From CBFDBT01 sp965603115 (GTDB taxonomy: Bacteria; Pseudomonadota; Alphaproteobacteria; Sphingomonadales; Kordiimonadaceae): DNA of 6,568 bases. The notes under the pieces are model-generated. The model saw nothing but the letters and a program-made list of their open reading frames with translations, made no database searches and was not told where the DNA came from. Both the position numbers and the translations under genes were made by a program. The DNA lies in assembly GCA_965603115.1 (NCBI GenBank), contig CBFDBT010000160.1, forward strand, positions 1 through 6,568, in the 5' to 3' direction. Below, in pieces: positions 1 through 5,267 of this stretch (the first letter of the stretch is position 1; the number at the start of each line of letters is the position of its first letter).

Positions 1-43
1 ACCAACTCATATGCAGTAAGGGTTTGCGGGTATTTTTAAAAAA

Positions 44-79
44 GTTTGTACACTTTTTTTTGACAAAGTTGTACAGTTT
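44..79. repeat. Left pair of TTGTACA repeats
   Basis: Two copies sit close together. TTGTACACTTT (46-56) recurs as a direct copy at 1477-1487. GTTGTACAGTTT (68-79) is the exact 12-base inverse complement of 1531-1542. All four share TTGTACA, which contains the palindrome TGTACA. Their position near both edges of the AT-rich region suggests arm-type integrase sites, accessory-factor sites or operators. The role is inferred. Confidence 0.5.
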
Positions 80-281
80 TCTAAATAGTATCCCCTCACA
101 ACAGCCTTTGCATGTAATCTTTATGCGCAAAATATTGAATTTATTTCCGCTAGAGGGCACCGTTTTATCAAAAAGGGGCTGTAGTCCCGACTCTTATCAG
201 TTGAACTATCTTGTGTTCATATACATCACTGAAATATATTGTATTTCTAATGTGAATTCTGACTAAAAAATACCTGACATA

Positions 282-304
282 CGGTTTTCAAGTCTGAAAG
301 ACCG
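282..304 (-). terminator. Possible weak terminator of the nuclease-like gene
   Basis: Read on the minus strand, downstream of the stop codon at 345, this segment folds into a stem of eight base pairs with one bulge and a six-base loop (CGGT-TTTC against GAAA-G-ACCG on the plus strand). A run of six T follows on the minus strand, but about 11 bases after the stem. That gap is too long for a classical intrinsic terminator, so this is only a candidate. Confidence 0.25.
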
Positions 305-344
305 GTTCATGTGTACTTATATAAAAATCGACCAGCATCAGAAG

Positions 345-1331
345 TTAACTAAATTCAAAATTAGCATTGCTTGGTGTTATTGGAAGTGCCAAATCTAAAT
401 AATGCACCTCAATATTTTTTTGAGTTATTAGTTTTCTTAACGCAAGATCCGAATCCATTTTATCTTGTTTAGGTTTATTGAATAACTTGCATTTGTACCA
501 TAGAACCAAATAGATGCCAAAATCAGCGTCTTTTGCTCTCATATATTCAGGCAACTGATGCTGTAATCCATGTATTAAGTCGTTAGAGTAAGCATTTTTT
601 GCTTCAATCGCAACTTTAACTTGATCGCCATTTGCTAGAGATGCAATTATTAATGCGTCTAGATTGCCTGAACCAGCATTTGGTTCTGAGACTATGGTGT
701 AATCTTTGAGTAAAGAGTGCTCTTGCATCAGTCCTAAGACCCCTTGAAAGACAACGGGCTCATTCTTTGGCGTAAATTTTTTGTCACCATTCTCGTCTTT
801 TATGGACTCCCAAAATAGTTTGTACATGTTATTATCACGAATTTGCTCATGTGTTTGATGAAATGATTCGTAGATTGAGGACATAACTTGTCCATAGTTT
901 TCAAATTTTCTCTGATCAATTCTTTTGGTTTTTTTTGACCATCGTATTAATGAGTTTGGAACGAAAATTAATTCCGGAGTACTAACTGTAATACAAACGC
1001 AATCATCACCTATATTTTCAGAATCATATACAGCTAACTGAAATTTATCTGGACTCATTGAAACAAGAATTGTGGTGTGTAGTTGAGGATGACATATTGG
1101 CCTTTTTGCAACATGATTATTTCTTGCTAAAAATACATTTCCTTTTTCTATCCACATAGAAAAATGATAGTTATGGCCTGTTATTCTAAAAATTTCTCCA
1201 GTAAAATTTTGAGGTGTATCTAGAGATATACGCAGTGTTGCTACATTAGTGAACATCGCTGAAAAGGATGCTGCCCCAATGTATTTGTCAGAAACCCTCG
1301 CTATTATAGCTTCATCACTGAAATCAACCAA
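345..1331 (-). CDS. PD-(D/E)XK nuclease-like protein of unknown function
   Basis: This encodes 328 residues with no signal peptide or membrane segment, so it is probably cytoplasmic. The C-terminal half carries a pattern typical of the PD-(D/E)XK nuclease fold. A Glu-containing helix (around E204) is followed by GNLDALI with D225, then VAIEAK with E243 and K245, then the helix HGLQHQLPEYM (254-264) and a hydrophobic strand FGIYLVLWY (271-279). Residues about 30-105 alternate hydrophobic and polar residues and look like a beta-sandwich, perhaps a lectin-like or sensor domain; this part is inferred. The start is TTG: an in-frame stop lies at 1347-1349, no ATG or GTG lies between it and the TTG, and GGGAA sits six bases upstream. 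The next in-frame Met is residue 26. The gene is AT-rich compared with the genes to the right and stands alone in the island. Restriction or anti-phage defence is plausible but unproven; I do not recognise a named family. Confidence 0.75.
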   Translation of the reverse strand: MVDFSDEAIIARVSDKYIGAASFSAMFTNVATLRISLDTPQNFTGEIFRITGHNYHFSMWIEKGNVFLARNNHVAKRPICHPQLHTTILVSMSPDKFQLAVYDSENIGDDCVCITVSTPELIFVPNSLIRWSKKTKRIDQRKFENYGQVMSSIYESFHQTHEQIRDNNMYKLFWESIKDENGDKKFTPKNEPVVFQGVLGLMQEHSLLKDYTIVSEPNAGSGNLDALIIASLANGDQVKVAIEAKNAYSNDLIHGLQHQLPEYMRAKDADFGIYLVLWYKCKLFNKPKQDKMDSDLALRKLITQKNIEVHYLDLALPITPSNANFEFS

Positions 1332-1427
1332 ATCAAGTTCCCAAAATTATTTAATCCTCAATAAATATCTACGTGCTTAATATTACTAGAAAACCACATT
1401 GGCACAACTAGAAATATTTAAGTATAA

Positions 1428-1457
1428 ATTATATGATAGAAGTGATTGTGACGATAA
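1428..1457 (-). promoter_or_regulatory. Candidate promoter of the nuclease-like gene
   Basis: The minus strand has a perfect TATAAT (1433-1428) about 100 bases upstream of the TTG start, with TTATCG 18 bases further upstream as a poor -35. In DNA this AT-rich a TATAAT can occur by chance, so support is weak. Confidence 0.3.
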
Positions 1458-1475
1458 CTGAAAAATTGTAAATTT

Positions 1476-1542
1476 GTTGTACACTTTGATTTATAAGCTA
1501 TTGTAATCTATAGAGTATTATGAAAATTAGAAACTGTACAAC
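1476..1542. repeat. Right pair of TTGTACA repeats
   Basis: GTTGTACACTTTG (1476-1488) shares TTGTACACTTT with the left copy at 46-56 in direct orientation. AAACTGTACAAC (1531-1542) is the exact inverse complement of 68-79. The nearer copy lies about 30 bases inside the tRNA fragment, a spacing compatible with integrase arm sites next to an att core. The function is inferred. Confidence 0.5.
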
Positions 1543-1573
1543 GCCTTGTTTTTATTGCGAAAAACCTCTACAT

Positions 1574-1610
1574 CCTGGAAAGAGGAGTTCGATTCTCCTA
1601 GGGATCACCA
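1574..1610 (+). pseudogene. 3' fragment of a tRNA gene (probably tRNA-Glu), likely att site
   Basis: The fragment reads as CCTGG (3' strand of an anticodon stem, 1574-1578), a four-base variable loop AAAG, a perfect T stem AGGAG/CTCCT (1583-1587 and 1595-1599) around the loop TTCGATT, the acceptor 3' strand AGGGATC (1600-1606), discriminator A and encoded CCA (1608-1610). The short variable loop and the AGGGATC-A-CCA end fit alphaproteobacterial tRNA-Glu as I recall it. Upstream there is no GATCCCT or GGTCCCT acceptor 5' strand, no D arm and no matching anticodon stem, so it cannot be a complete tRNA. The bases before CCTGG have island character, so the recombination crossover probably lies at or just after the anticodon loop. 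Confidence 0.75.
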
Positions 1611-1618
1611 CTCTAAAC

Positions 1619-1646
1619 AAGTCGCCTTAAATGGGCGGCTTTTTTT
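1619..1646 (+). terminator. Intrinsic terminator inherited from the tRNA gene
   Basis: AAGTCGCC (1619-1626) pairs with GGCGGCTT (1634-1641), eight base pairs with one G-T wobble, across a seven-base loop. The 3' side of the stem runs into seven T (1640-1646). It begins nine bases after the CCA and so would have terminated the original tRNA transcript. It now insulates the core genes from transcription coming out of the island. Confidence 0.8.
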
Positions 1647-1672
1647 GTGTCTGATACCTACCACATCATAAT
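1645..1672 (+). promoter_or_regulatory. Candidate promoter for the membrane-protein/dehydratase pair
   Basis: TTGTGT (1645-1650) and CATAAT (1667-1672) are separated by 16 bases and lie just after the terminator. A start site near 1679 would leave about 60 bases of leader before the ATG at 1740. That agrees with using the downstream start for the membrane protein. Confidence 0.35.
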
Positions 1673-1739
1673 ATTCATTTTGATGCTTGTAATTTTATTC
1701 ATTCCCCCTCAAATAGAGAGAAGCAGCAGAGGAATGTTC

Positions 1740-2015
1740 ATGCCGCAAAGGCTTAAGAAAAAAATACCTAAAACCCGCATTGGCCGCATTATCGTTGGTG
1801 TGCTCTTGTGCATTGGTGGGATTTTGGGCTTTTTACCCGTAGTAGGCTTTTGGATGTTTCCTTTGGGGCTTTTTGTCCTTAGTGTGGATTTCCCTGTCGT
1901 GCGGCGGTTTCGCCGTAGTATGGGTGTAAAAATTGGCCGGTGGTGGACTGGGTATAAGCATAAAAAAGCCGAGGATTACGCAAAACGTGGTCTGTATAAA
2001 AAAAGGGAAGAATAA
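1740..2015 (+). CDS. Small uncharacterised inner-membrane protein
   Basis: This encodes 91 residues from the ATG at 1740. The basic N-terminus (RLKKKIPKTR) is followed by two closely spaced hydrophobic segments, about residues 14-35 (GRIIVGVLL...GFLPVV) and 36-54 (GFWMFPLGLFVLSVDFPVV). An Arg/Lys-rich tail (RRFRR, KHKK, KKREE) is expected to be cytoplasmic. The architecture is reminiscent of small membrane proteins of the PGPGW kind, but I do not assign it firmly; no function is known to me. The frame stays open back to a GTG at 1647. That GTG abuts the T-run of the tRNA terminator, has no ribosome binding site and overlaps a promoter candidate, whereas ATG 1740 has AGAGGA six bases upstream. 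ATG 1734 is an alternative. The stop is three bases before the next start, so the two genes are probably translationally coupled. Confidence 0.75.
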   Translation: MPQRLKKKIPKTRIGRIIVGVLLCIGGILGFLPVVGFWMFPLGLFVLSVDFPVVRRFRRSMGVKIGRWWTGYKHKKAEDYAKRGLYKKREE

Positions 2016-2018
2016 TTC

Positions 2019-3002
2019 GTGAAAAATGCGATTACTATTGAAGATGTGAGGGATGCAGCGCGCCAGCTTGAGGGCATTGCTGTTCATACCAAACTTATTG
2101 AAAATGATATCCTTAATGAACGCACGGGTGGCCGTATATTCGTTAAACCTGAATGTTTGCAGCGTACAGGGTCGTTTAAAATTCGCGGAGCTTATAATTG
2201 CATATCACGCTTGAGCGATGAGGACAAAAAGCGCGGTGTTGTGGCTTTTTCTTCCGGCAATCACGCGCAAGGTGTTGCCTGTGCATCTAAAATGCTAGGC
2301 GTGCCTGCAACAATTGTTATGCCAACCGACGCGCCGGCAATTAAGGTTGCCAACACCAAAGGGTTTGGTGCCGAGGTGGTCTTTTACGACCGCTATAGCC
2401 AGTCGCGGGAAGAAATAGCAGCAGACATAGCCGAAAAGCAGGGTTTGACCGTGGTGCCAAGCTATGATCATGCCCATATTATTGCAGGGCAGGGTACGGC
2501 TGGGCTTGAGATTATTGAAGATATTCAGGCCATGGGGTTAGAGCTTGATGCAGCACTGTTTAACTGTGGTGGTGGCGGGCTAACGTCAGGCTCGACACTC
2601 GCTATTAAGGCTTTGTCGCCTGCAACTCAGGTGCATACGGTTGAGCCAGCTGATTTTGACGATACCTTGCGTTCTTTTGAAAGTGGCAAGATTGAACACG
2701 TGAGCGCAGATGCGCGCTCGATTTGTGATGCGCTTTTGTCACCATCACCTGGGGCGCTTACTTTTCCGATACTGATGGAAAACGGGGTAACAGGCTTTAC
2801 CGTCACTGACGATGAAGTGCGCGAGGCCATGCGGTTTGCTATGACGGAATTGAAAGTCATTGCAGAGCCGGGCGGGGCAGCCTCTTTAGCGGCACTACTT
2901 AATGGTAAAGTGCCAACACAGGGTAAAAATATCAGTGTTATTATCTCTGGCGGCAATGTTGACCCGGATGTTTATGCAGAAATTTGTGCTTCTGCGAGAT
3001 AG
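2019..3002 (+). CDS. Threonine/serine dehydratase, PLP fold type II
   Basis: This 327-residue cytoplasmic enzyme should deaminate L-threonine to 2-oxobutanoate (and serine to pyruvate) using pyridoxal phosphate. Visible signatures are the PLP-lysine motif GSFKIRGA (Schiff-base K54), SGNHAQG (79-85), the phosphate-binding glycine loop GGGGLTSG (184-191), EPGGAA (283-288) and SGGN near the C-terminus (310-313). The length equals a catalytic domain alone. The C-terminal ACT-like regulatory domain of biosynthetic IlvA is absent, so isoleucine feedback of that type is not expected. This resembles catabolic TdcB-type enzymes and serine racemase or threo-3-hydroxyaspartate ammonia-lyase relatives, and substrate preference cannot be settled from sequence. 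The start is GTG, with AGGGAAG about eight bases upstream inside the end of the preceding gene. Confidence 0.93.
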   Translation: MKNAITIEDVRDAARQLEGIAVHTKLIENDILNERTGGRIFVKPECLQRTGSFKIRGAYNCISRLSDEDKKRGVVAFSSGNHAQGVACASKMLGVPATIVMPTDAPAIKVANTKGFGAEVVFYDRYSQSREEIAADIAEKQGLTVVPSYDHAHIIAGQGTAGLEIIEDIQAMGLELDAALFNCGGGGLTSGSTLAIKALSPATQVHTVEPADFDDTLRSFESGKIEHVSADARSICDALLSPSPGALTFPILMENGVTGFTVTDDEVREAMRFAMTELKVIAEPGGAASLAALLNGKVPTQGKNISVIISGGNVDPDVYAEICASAR

Positions 3003-3006
3003 AGGC

Positions 3007-3036
3007 TTGGCTAAAGCTATTTAATTGGTTTATAGT
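3007..3036 (+). promoter_or_regulatory. Candidate promoter for the oxidase subunit IV gene
   Basis: TTGGCT (3007-3012) and TATAGT (3031-3036) are separated by 18 bases, just after the dehydratase stop. This suggests the small downstream gene has its own transcript, but it could also be read from the dehydratase mRNA because no terminator is visible between them. Confidence 0.35.
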
Positions 3037-3093
3037 GCGTTTAGAATTTTATGGTAGCGATAGCAGCCAAGTTTAAATTACAGGGGATATGAT

Positions 3094-3207
3094 ATGGAAA
3101 TCAAAGAACAAGAGAAAACATTCGCGGGCTTTGTCAAGCTAACAAAATATAGCGTTCTAGCAGGCGTGGCTGTGTTGATTGTTTTGGCGGTCGTTTACAA
3201 AATATAA
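3094..3207 (+). CDS. aa3-type cytochrome c oxidase subunit IV (small bacterial form)
   Basis: This short frame encodes 37 residues and is easily missed by gene finders. A short polar N-terminus with EKTFAGFVKL (residues 7-16) is followed by one transmembrane helix (about 18-35, KYSVLAGVAVLIVLAVVY) that reaches almost to the C-terminus. The EKTFxGFV motif plus a single helix is characteristic of the bacterial aa3-type oxidase subunit IV family of alphaproteobacteria, such as the Rhodobacter and Paracoccus enzymes. In those it is a small accessory helix bound to the oxidase in the cytoplasmic membrane; structures are known but its role is unclear. AGGGG lies seven bases before the ATG and a strong terminator follows. 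It is somewhat shorter than the usual 40-50 residues. No other oxidase subunits are nearby, which is common for this family. Confidence 0.85.
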   Translation: MEIKEQEKTFAGFVKLTKYSVLAGVAVLIVLAVVYKI

Positions 3208-3229
3208 GCTGAATATTGTCTATTTAAGG

Positions 3230-3264
3230 AGGCGGGCCGACTGATGTTGGTATCCGCCTTTTTT
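3230..3264 (+). terminator. Intrinsic terminator after the oxidase subunit IV gene
   Basis: An outer stem AGGCGG/CCGCCT (3230-3235 with 3254-3259) encloses an inner stem CCGAC/GTTGG (3237-3241 with 3246-3250, one wobble) and the loop TGAT. A run of six T (3259-3264) follows immediately. It ends four bases before the stop of the convergent hspQ gene. On the minus strand there is no comparable T-run, so it probably works mainly for plus-strand transcripts. Confidence 0.85.
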
Positions 3265-3268
3265 ATTG

Positions 3269-3613
3269 TCAGTGAGAGAGTATACGAGTCTTTTTATAGC
3301 GGTCACCATCAAGGTCATCAAAAAACTGGTCAACGTCTGGATGACGCACCGGCTCACCGCTCACATCAGGTAATAAGTTCTGCTGGCTGACATAGGCTTC
3401 ATAGCTATCCTCGGTATTTTCAGCGAGGAGATGATAATAAGGTTGCTCTTTTGCAGGGCGATATTCTTCGGGAATTGCGAGCCACCACTCTTCAGTGTTA
3501 GCAAACTCCACATCAACATCAATTATAACACCGCGGAATGGAAAGAGTTTATGGCGAACAACTTGACCTATGCTGAACTTGGCTTCTTTTGTTACATTAA
3601 CTGTATCGGTCAT
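3269..3613 (-). CDS. hspQ: Heat shock protein HspQ
   Basis: These 114 residues match the HspQ (YccV, hemimethylated-DNA-binding-like) family over most of their length. Visible landmarks are KFSIGQVVRHKLFPFRGVI (12-30), DVDVEFANTEEWW (32-44), QPYYHLLAEN (57-66) and AYVSQQNLLPD (73-83). In E. coli, HspQ is a sigma-32-dependent heat-shock protein that promotes degradation of mutant DnaA and acts as a specificity-enhancing factor and substrate of the Lon protease. In alphaproteobacteria the role is inferred by homology. The acidic C-terminal tail (DVDQFFDDLDGD) extends beyond the core. The ATG start is supported by GGAAGGAG nine bases upstream. The upstream DNA carries a sequence closely resembling a heat-shock promoter, which agrees with the assignment. 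Confidence 0.95.
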   Translation of the reverse strand: MTDTVNVTKEAKFSIGQVVRHKLFPFRGVIIDVDVEFANTEEWWLAIPEEYRPAKEQPYYHLLAENTEDSYEAYVSQQNLLPDVSGEPVRHPDVDQFFDDLDGDRYKKTRILSH

Positions 3614-3636
3614 TATGCAAAACTCCTTCCTACCTT

Positions 3637-3664
3637 AAATGGTGCTTTTGGTAGGTATATCAAG
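3637..3664 (-). promoter_or_regulatory. Candidate RpoH (sigma-32) promoter of hspQ
   Basis: On the minus strand CTTGATA (3664-3658) is followed after 13 bases by CACCATTT (3644-3637). The E. coli sigma-32 consensus is CTTGAAA, 11-16 bases, CCCCATNT; each half here differs at one position. The start site would fall near 3630, giving a leader of only about 17 bases that begins at the ribosome binding site. That is short but possible. Confidence 0.55.
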
Positions 3665-3676
3665 TCTATCATATTC

Positions 3677-3724
3677 AAACTACAGCTGGAAATACTTTAA
3701 ATATTATTTTAAGGGCTGTAGTTT
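3677..3724. repeat. Perfect 10-bp inverted repeat with nested hairpin, possible terminator
   Basis: AAACTACAGC (3677-3686) is perfectly inverted as GCTGTAGTTT (3715-3724). The 28-base interval contains a second imperfect stem (CTTTAAA 3695-3701 with TTTTAAG 3707-3713). It lies between the DUF4170 stop and the hspQ promoter. The stem is followed by TTT on both strands, so it may be a weak bidirectional terminator for the DUF4170 transcript. An operator acting on hspQ is also possible. Confidence 0.5.
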
Positions 3725-3756
3725 CATGTCTGTATACTATTGGTGCGACTGGCGCT

Positions 3757-3975
3757 TTAAGTGCCTGGCTCCATCATACGATGCAGGTGAACAACAACAT
3801 ATTTTGTCATAGCATCATCCACATTTGCTTGACTGACACGGCGCCATGCGCCCTCAGCTTCAGCGTAAGATGGGTAAATTCCTACAATATCGATTTTTGA
3901 ATAATCAAAATCGAGAGTTTGCGGGTTGCTCACCTTGCCACCAAAGACTAGGTGTGGGAGTTGTTTATCTGACAT
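3757..3975 (-). CDS. DUF4170 family protein
   Basis: This small soluble protein has 72 residues and no signal peptide or membrane segment. The pattern HLVFGGKV (8-15), a short linker, IDIVGIYPSYAEAEGAWR (28-45), then VDDAMTKYVVVHLHRMMEP near the C-terminus is typical of the DUF4170 family, which is largely restricted to alphaproteobacteria and has no established function. The length covers the family end to end. AGGA seven bases upstream supports the ATG. It is divergent from the tandem-ACT gene across 86 bases in which I see no convincing sigma-70 promoter on either strand. It is separated from hspQ by 143 bases containing the inverted repeat and the heat-shock-like promoter, so the two minus-strand genes probably have separate transcripts. 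Confidence 0.85.
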   Translation of the reverse strand: MSDKQLPHLVFGGKVSNPQTLDFDYSKIDIVGIYPSYAEAEGAWRRVSQANVDDAMTKYVVVHLHRMMEPGT

Positions 3976-4061
3976 AATAAATTCCTACTTGTTCTATCTG
4001 AAAAGATGGCGCACGTTTAACATATATTCTATTCTGGTAAAGCTTTTTTGGAGGAAAACTG

Positions 4062-4592
4062 ATGGAACGCGCATTATTACTATCAATAAAGGGACCCGAT
4101 AGGGTTGGGGTTGTCTCACATGTGACGTCCACATTATTTGATTCTGGCTGTAACTTGGCCGATACTAGTTACGCTGTGCTTGGTCAGGCTTTTGAATTTA
4201 CATGTATTATGGAAGTGTCAAGTTCAGTATCTGATGAAGAATTAACCAGCAGAATTAATGAGTTAGACGTTTTAGAAGGTTCTGATATATCCCTAACGCC
4301 CTTTTCTTTCTCGCTAGAGCACGCGGCAAATTCTGATATTAGCCATGTGATTGAATTGCGAGGTGGCGATAGGCCAGGCCTGATAGCGCGTGTGAGCGAG
4401 GCTCTGTCTGATTTTGATGCAAACATAGTGAATATGAGTTCCCGTAGAGTCGTTGCCAATAACGGTCAGTACCACTATGAAACTCGATTTGATATCAATG
4501 TGGACGATTCTCGGAAAAAGCTGTGTGAAAATGCGATCTATAATACAGCAGGAAGTTTACATTTAGACTGTCAATTCAAGCCGAAAGAATAA
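4062..4592 (+). CDS. GcvR-like protein with two ACT domains
   Basis: These 176 residues are made almost entirely of two ACT domains: residues 2-80, with the ligand-loop motif GPDRVGVV (11-18), and about 94-173, with GGDRPGLIARV (101-111). The repeat is clear from the matching GxDRxG motifs followed by a helix. This is the architecture of GcvR, which in E. coli binds glycine and antagonises the activator GcvA to control the glycine cleavage operon. No DNA-binding domain is present. Whether this alphaproteobacterial protein regulates glycine cleavage is unproven, and binding another amino acid is equally possible. The start is well supported by GGAGGA six bases upstream of ATG. The gene converges on the MlaC-like gene with 14 bases between stop codons and no obvious terminator between them. 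Confidence 0.85.
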   Translation: MERALLLSIKGPDRVGVVSHVTSTLFDSGCNLADTSYAVLGQAFEFTCIMEVSSSVSDEELTSRINELDVLEGSDISLTPFSFSLEHAANSDISHVIELRGGDRPGLIARVSEALSDFDANIVNMSSRRVVANNGQYHYETRFDINVDDSRKKLCENAIYNTAGSLHLDCQFKPKE

Positions 4593-4606
4593 CTGGCAGG
4601 GTTCAA

Positions 4607-5248
4607 TCAATTTCCTAAGGATTTATTTTCACTAGTCGAGCGAGCATATTCTTTTTCAAGCTCCGCAATATGTCCGGGAATGCCTAATTCCTTGATGCGG
4701 CTTTGGAAAAGCTGGCGGCCAGAGACTGCAAAGTTATAGCCCAAAACCGTTACATTGATTATTGAAAATTTGCCTTTTTTCTTTTGCACGCGCCAGTCGG
4801 CTTGAAAGTCATCACCCTCAATGACTTTTATATCTGTTCGAACAATCAATTCACCACGTTTTCCCTTGGCAGGCCGTGTGCCAATAACTTCGACAGAATC
4901 AAAGCCAATCAATTGGATTTGTTCTTCAAATTCGGAGATAATATAGTCTTCTACTGATTTCTTATAGGCTTCGAGATGCCCTTGCTTGACAACAGTTCTA
5001 TAATGCCTGCCGAGCAGCATACGCGTGAGGGTATTAATATCAGTAGCTTCGGCAAATAGAGTGCGGAAACTAGAATAGCGATCATCAGAATTTAACGTTG
5101 TATCTCCAAGAATTCCAATGGTTTGGTTGCCTAGAGTTTGAATAAATTGAGAAGACCCATCAATATCGTCAACAGCTCTATCCTGTGCTATCACTGGGTT
5201 AGTGATAAACATTAAGCTTATAATTAAATACTTTAGACTTGCTCTCAT
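4607..5248 (-). CDS. Periplasmic MlaC/Ttg2D-family phospholipid-binding protein
   Basis: This encodes 213 residues from the ATG at 5248. A Sec signal peptide (MRASLKYLIISLMFITNPVIA, about 21 residues) precedes a mature part with features of the MlaC/Ttg2D family. These include an N-terminal helical region (SSQFIQTLGNQTIGIL), the segment FAEATDINTLTRMLLGRHYR, then YIISEFEEQIQ and a beta-rich C-terminal half ending in VLGYNFAVSGRQLFQSRIKE. MlaC proteins ferry phospholipids across the periplasm between the outer-membrane MlaA complex and the inner-membrane MlaFEDB ABC transporter. No mlaA, mlaE, mlaF or mlaD lies in the window, so the partner is unknown. The frame can be extended to a TTG one codon earlier, but GGAGAA six bases before the ATG favours 5248. 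It is 19 bases downstream of the cytochrome c gene and probably co-transcribed with it. Confidence 0.85.
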   Translation of the reverse strand: MRASLKYLIISLMFITNPVIAQDRAVDDIDGSSQFIQTLGNQTIGILGDTTLNSDDRYSSFRTLFAEATDINTLTRMLLGRHYRTVVKQGHLEAYKKSVEDYIISEFEEQIQLIGFDSVEVIGTRPAKGKRGELIVRTDIKVIEGDDFQADWRVQKKKGKFSIINVTVLGYNFAVSGRQLFQSRIKELGIPGHIAELEKEYARSTSENKSLGN

Positions 5249-5267
5249 CAAAAGTTCTCCACTCTAT

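Larger units (their letters stand above)
1..344. other. AT-rich stretch without a convincing gene
   Basis: I see no credible coding region here. The only longish open frame (TTG start at 24, stop at 266, plus strand) has no ribosome binding site, low-complexity composition and no recognisable motif. The stretch holds two TTGTACA repeats (44-79), a minus-strand segment at about 168-215 that loosely resembles a tRNA D arm, and a hairpin at 282-304 that may lie in the 3' trailer of the nuclease-like gene. Confidence 0.5.
1..1610. mobile_element. Putative small tRNA-site genomic island (left limit uncertain)
   Basis: Several signs separate this stretch from the rest of the window. It is visibly AT-rich. 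It holds a single convincing gene of accessory type. It ends at 1574-1610 in the 3' part of a tRNA gene with no 5' half beside it, and TTGTACA-centred repeats lie near both edges. Tyrosine-recombinase islands and prophages typically integrate in a tRNA 3' end, leaving an intact tRNA on one side and a 3' fragment on the other. The left limit is not proven. The window opens with ACCA, which could be the last bases of the intact tRNA, but four bases carry little weight and the island may extend further left. No integrase is encoded here. Confidence 0.5.

Noticed and set aside
24..266. 80-codon plus-strand open frame
   Set aside because: TTG start without ribosome binding site, low-complexity AT-rich composition, overlaps the TTGTACA repeats, no recognisable motif.
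1531..1610. Complete tRNA gene ending at the CCA
   Set aside because: No acceptor 5' strand complementary to AGGGATC, no D arm and no closed anticodon stem in the roughly 77 bases before the CCA; only the 3' part is present.
1833..2087. Minus-strand open frame across the membrane protein/dehydratase junction
   Set aside because: Antisense to two well-supported genes, with unnatural residue composition.
2627..2956. Minus-strand open frame inside the dehydratase gene
   Set aside because: Shadow of the conserved PLP enzyme reading frame; no independent signals.
3431..3700. Plus-strand open frame opposite hspQ and its promoter
   Set aside because: Antisense to the conserved hspQ frame, no ribosome binding site, no family resemblance.
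4184..4459. Minus-strand open frame inside the tandem-ACT gene
   Set aside because: Antisense shadow of a gene with clear duplicated ACT motifs.
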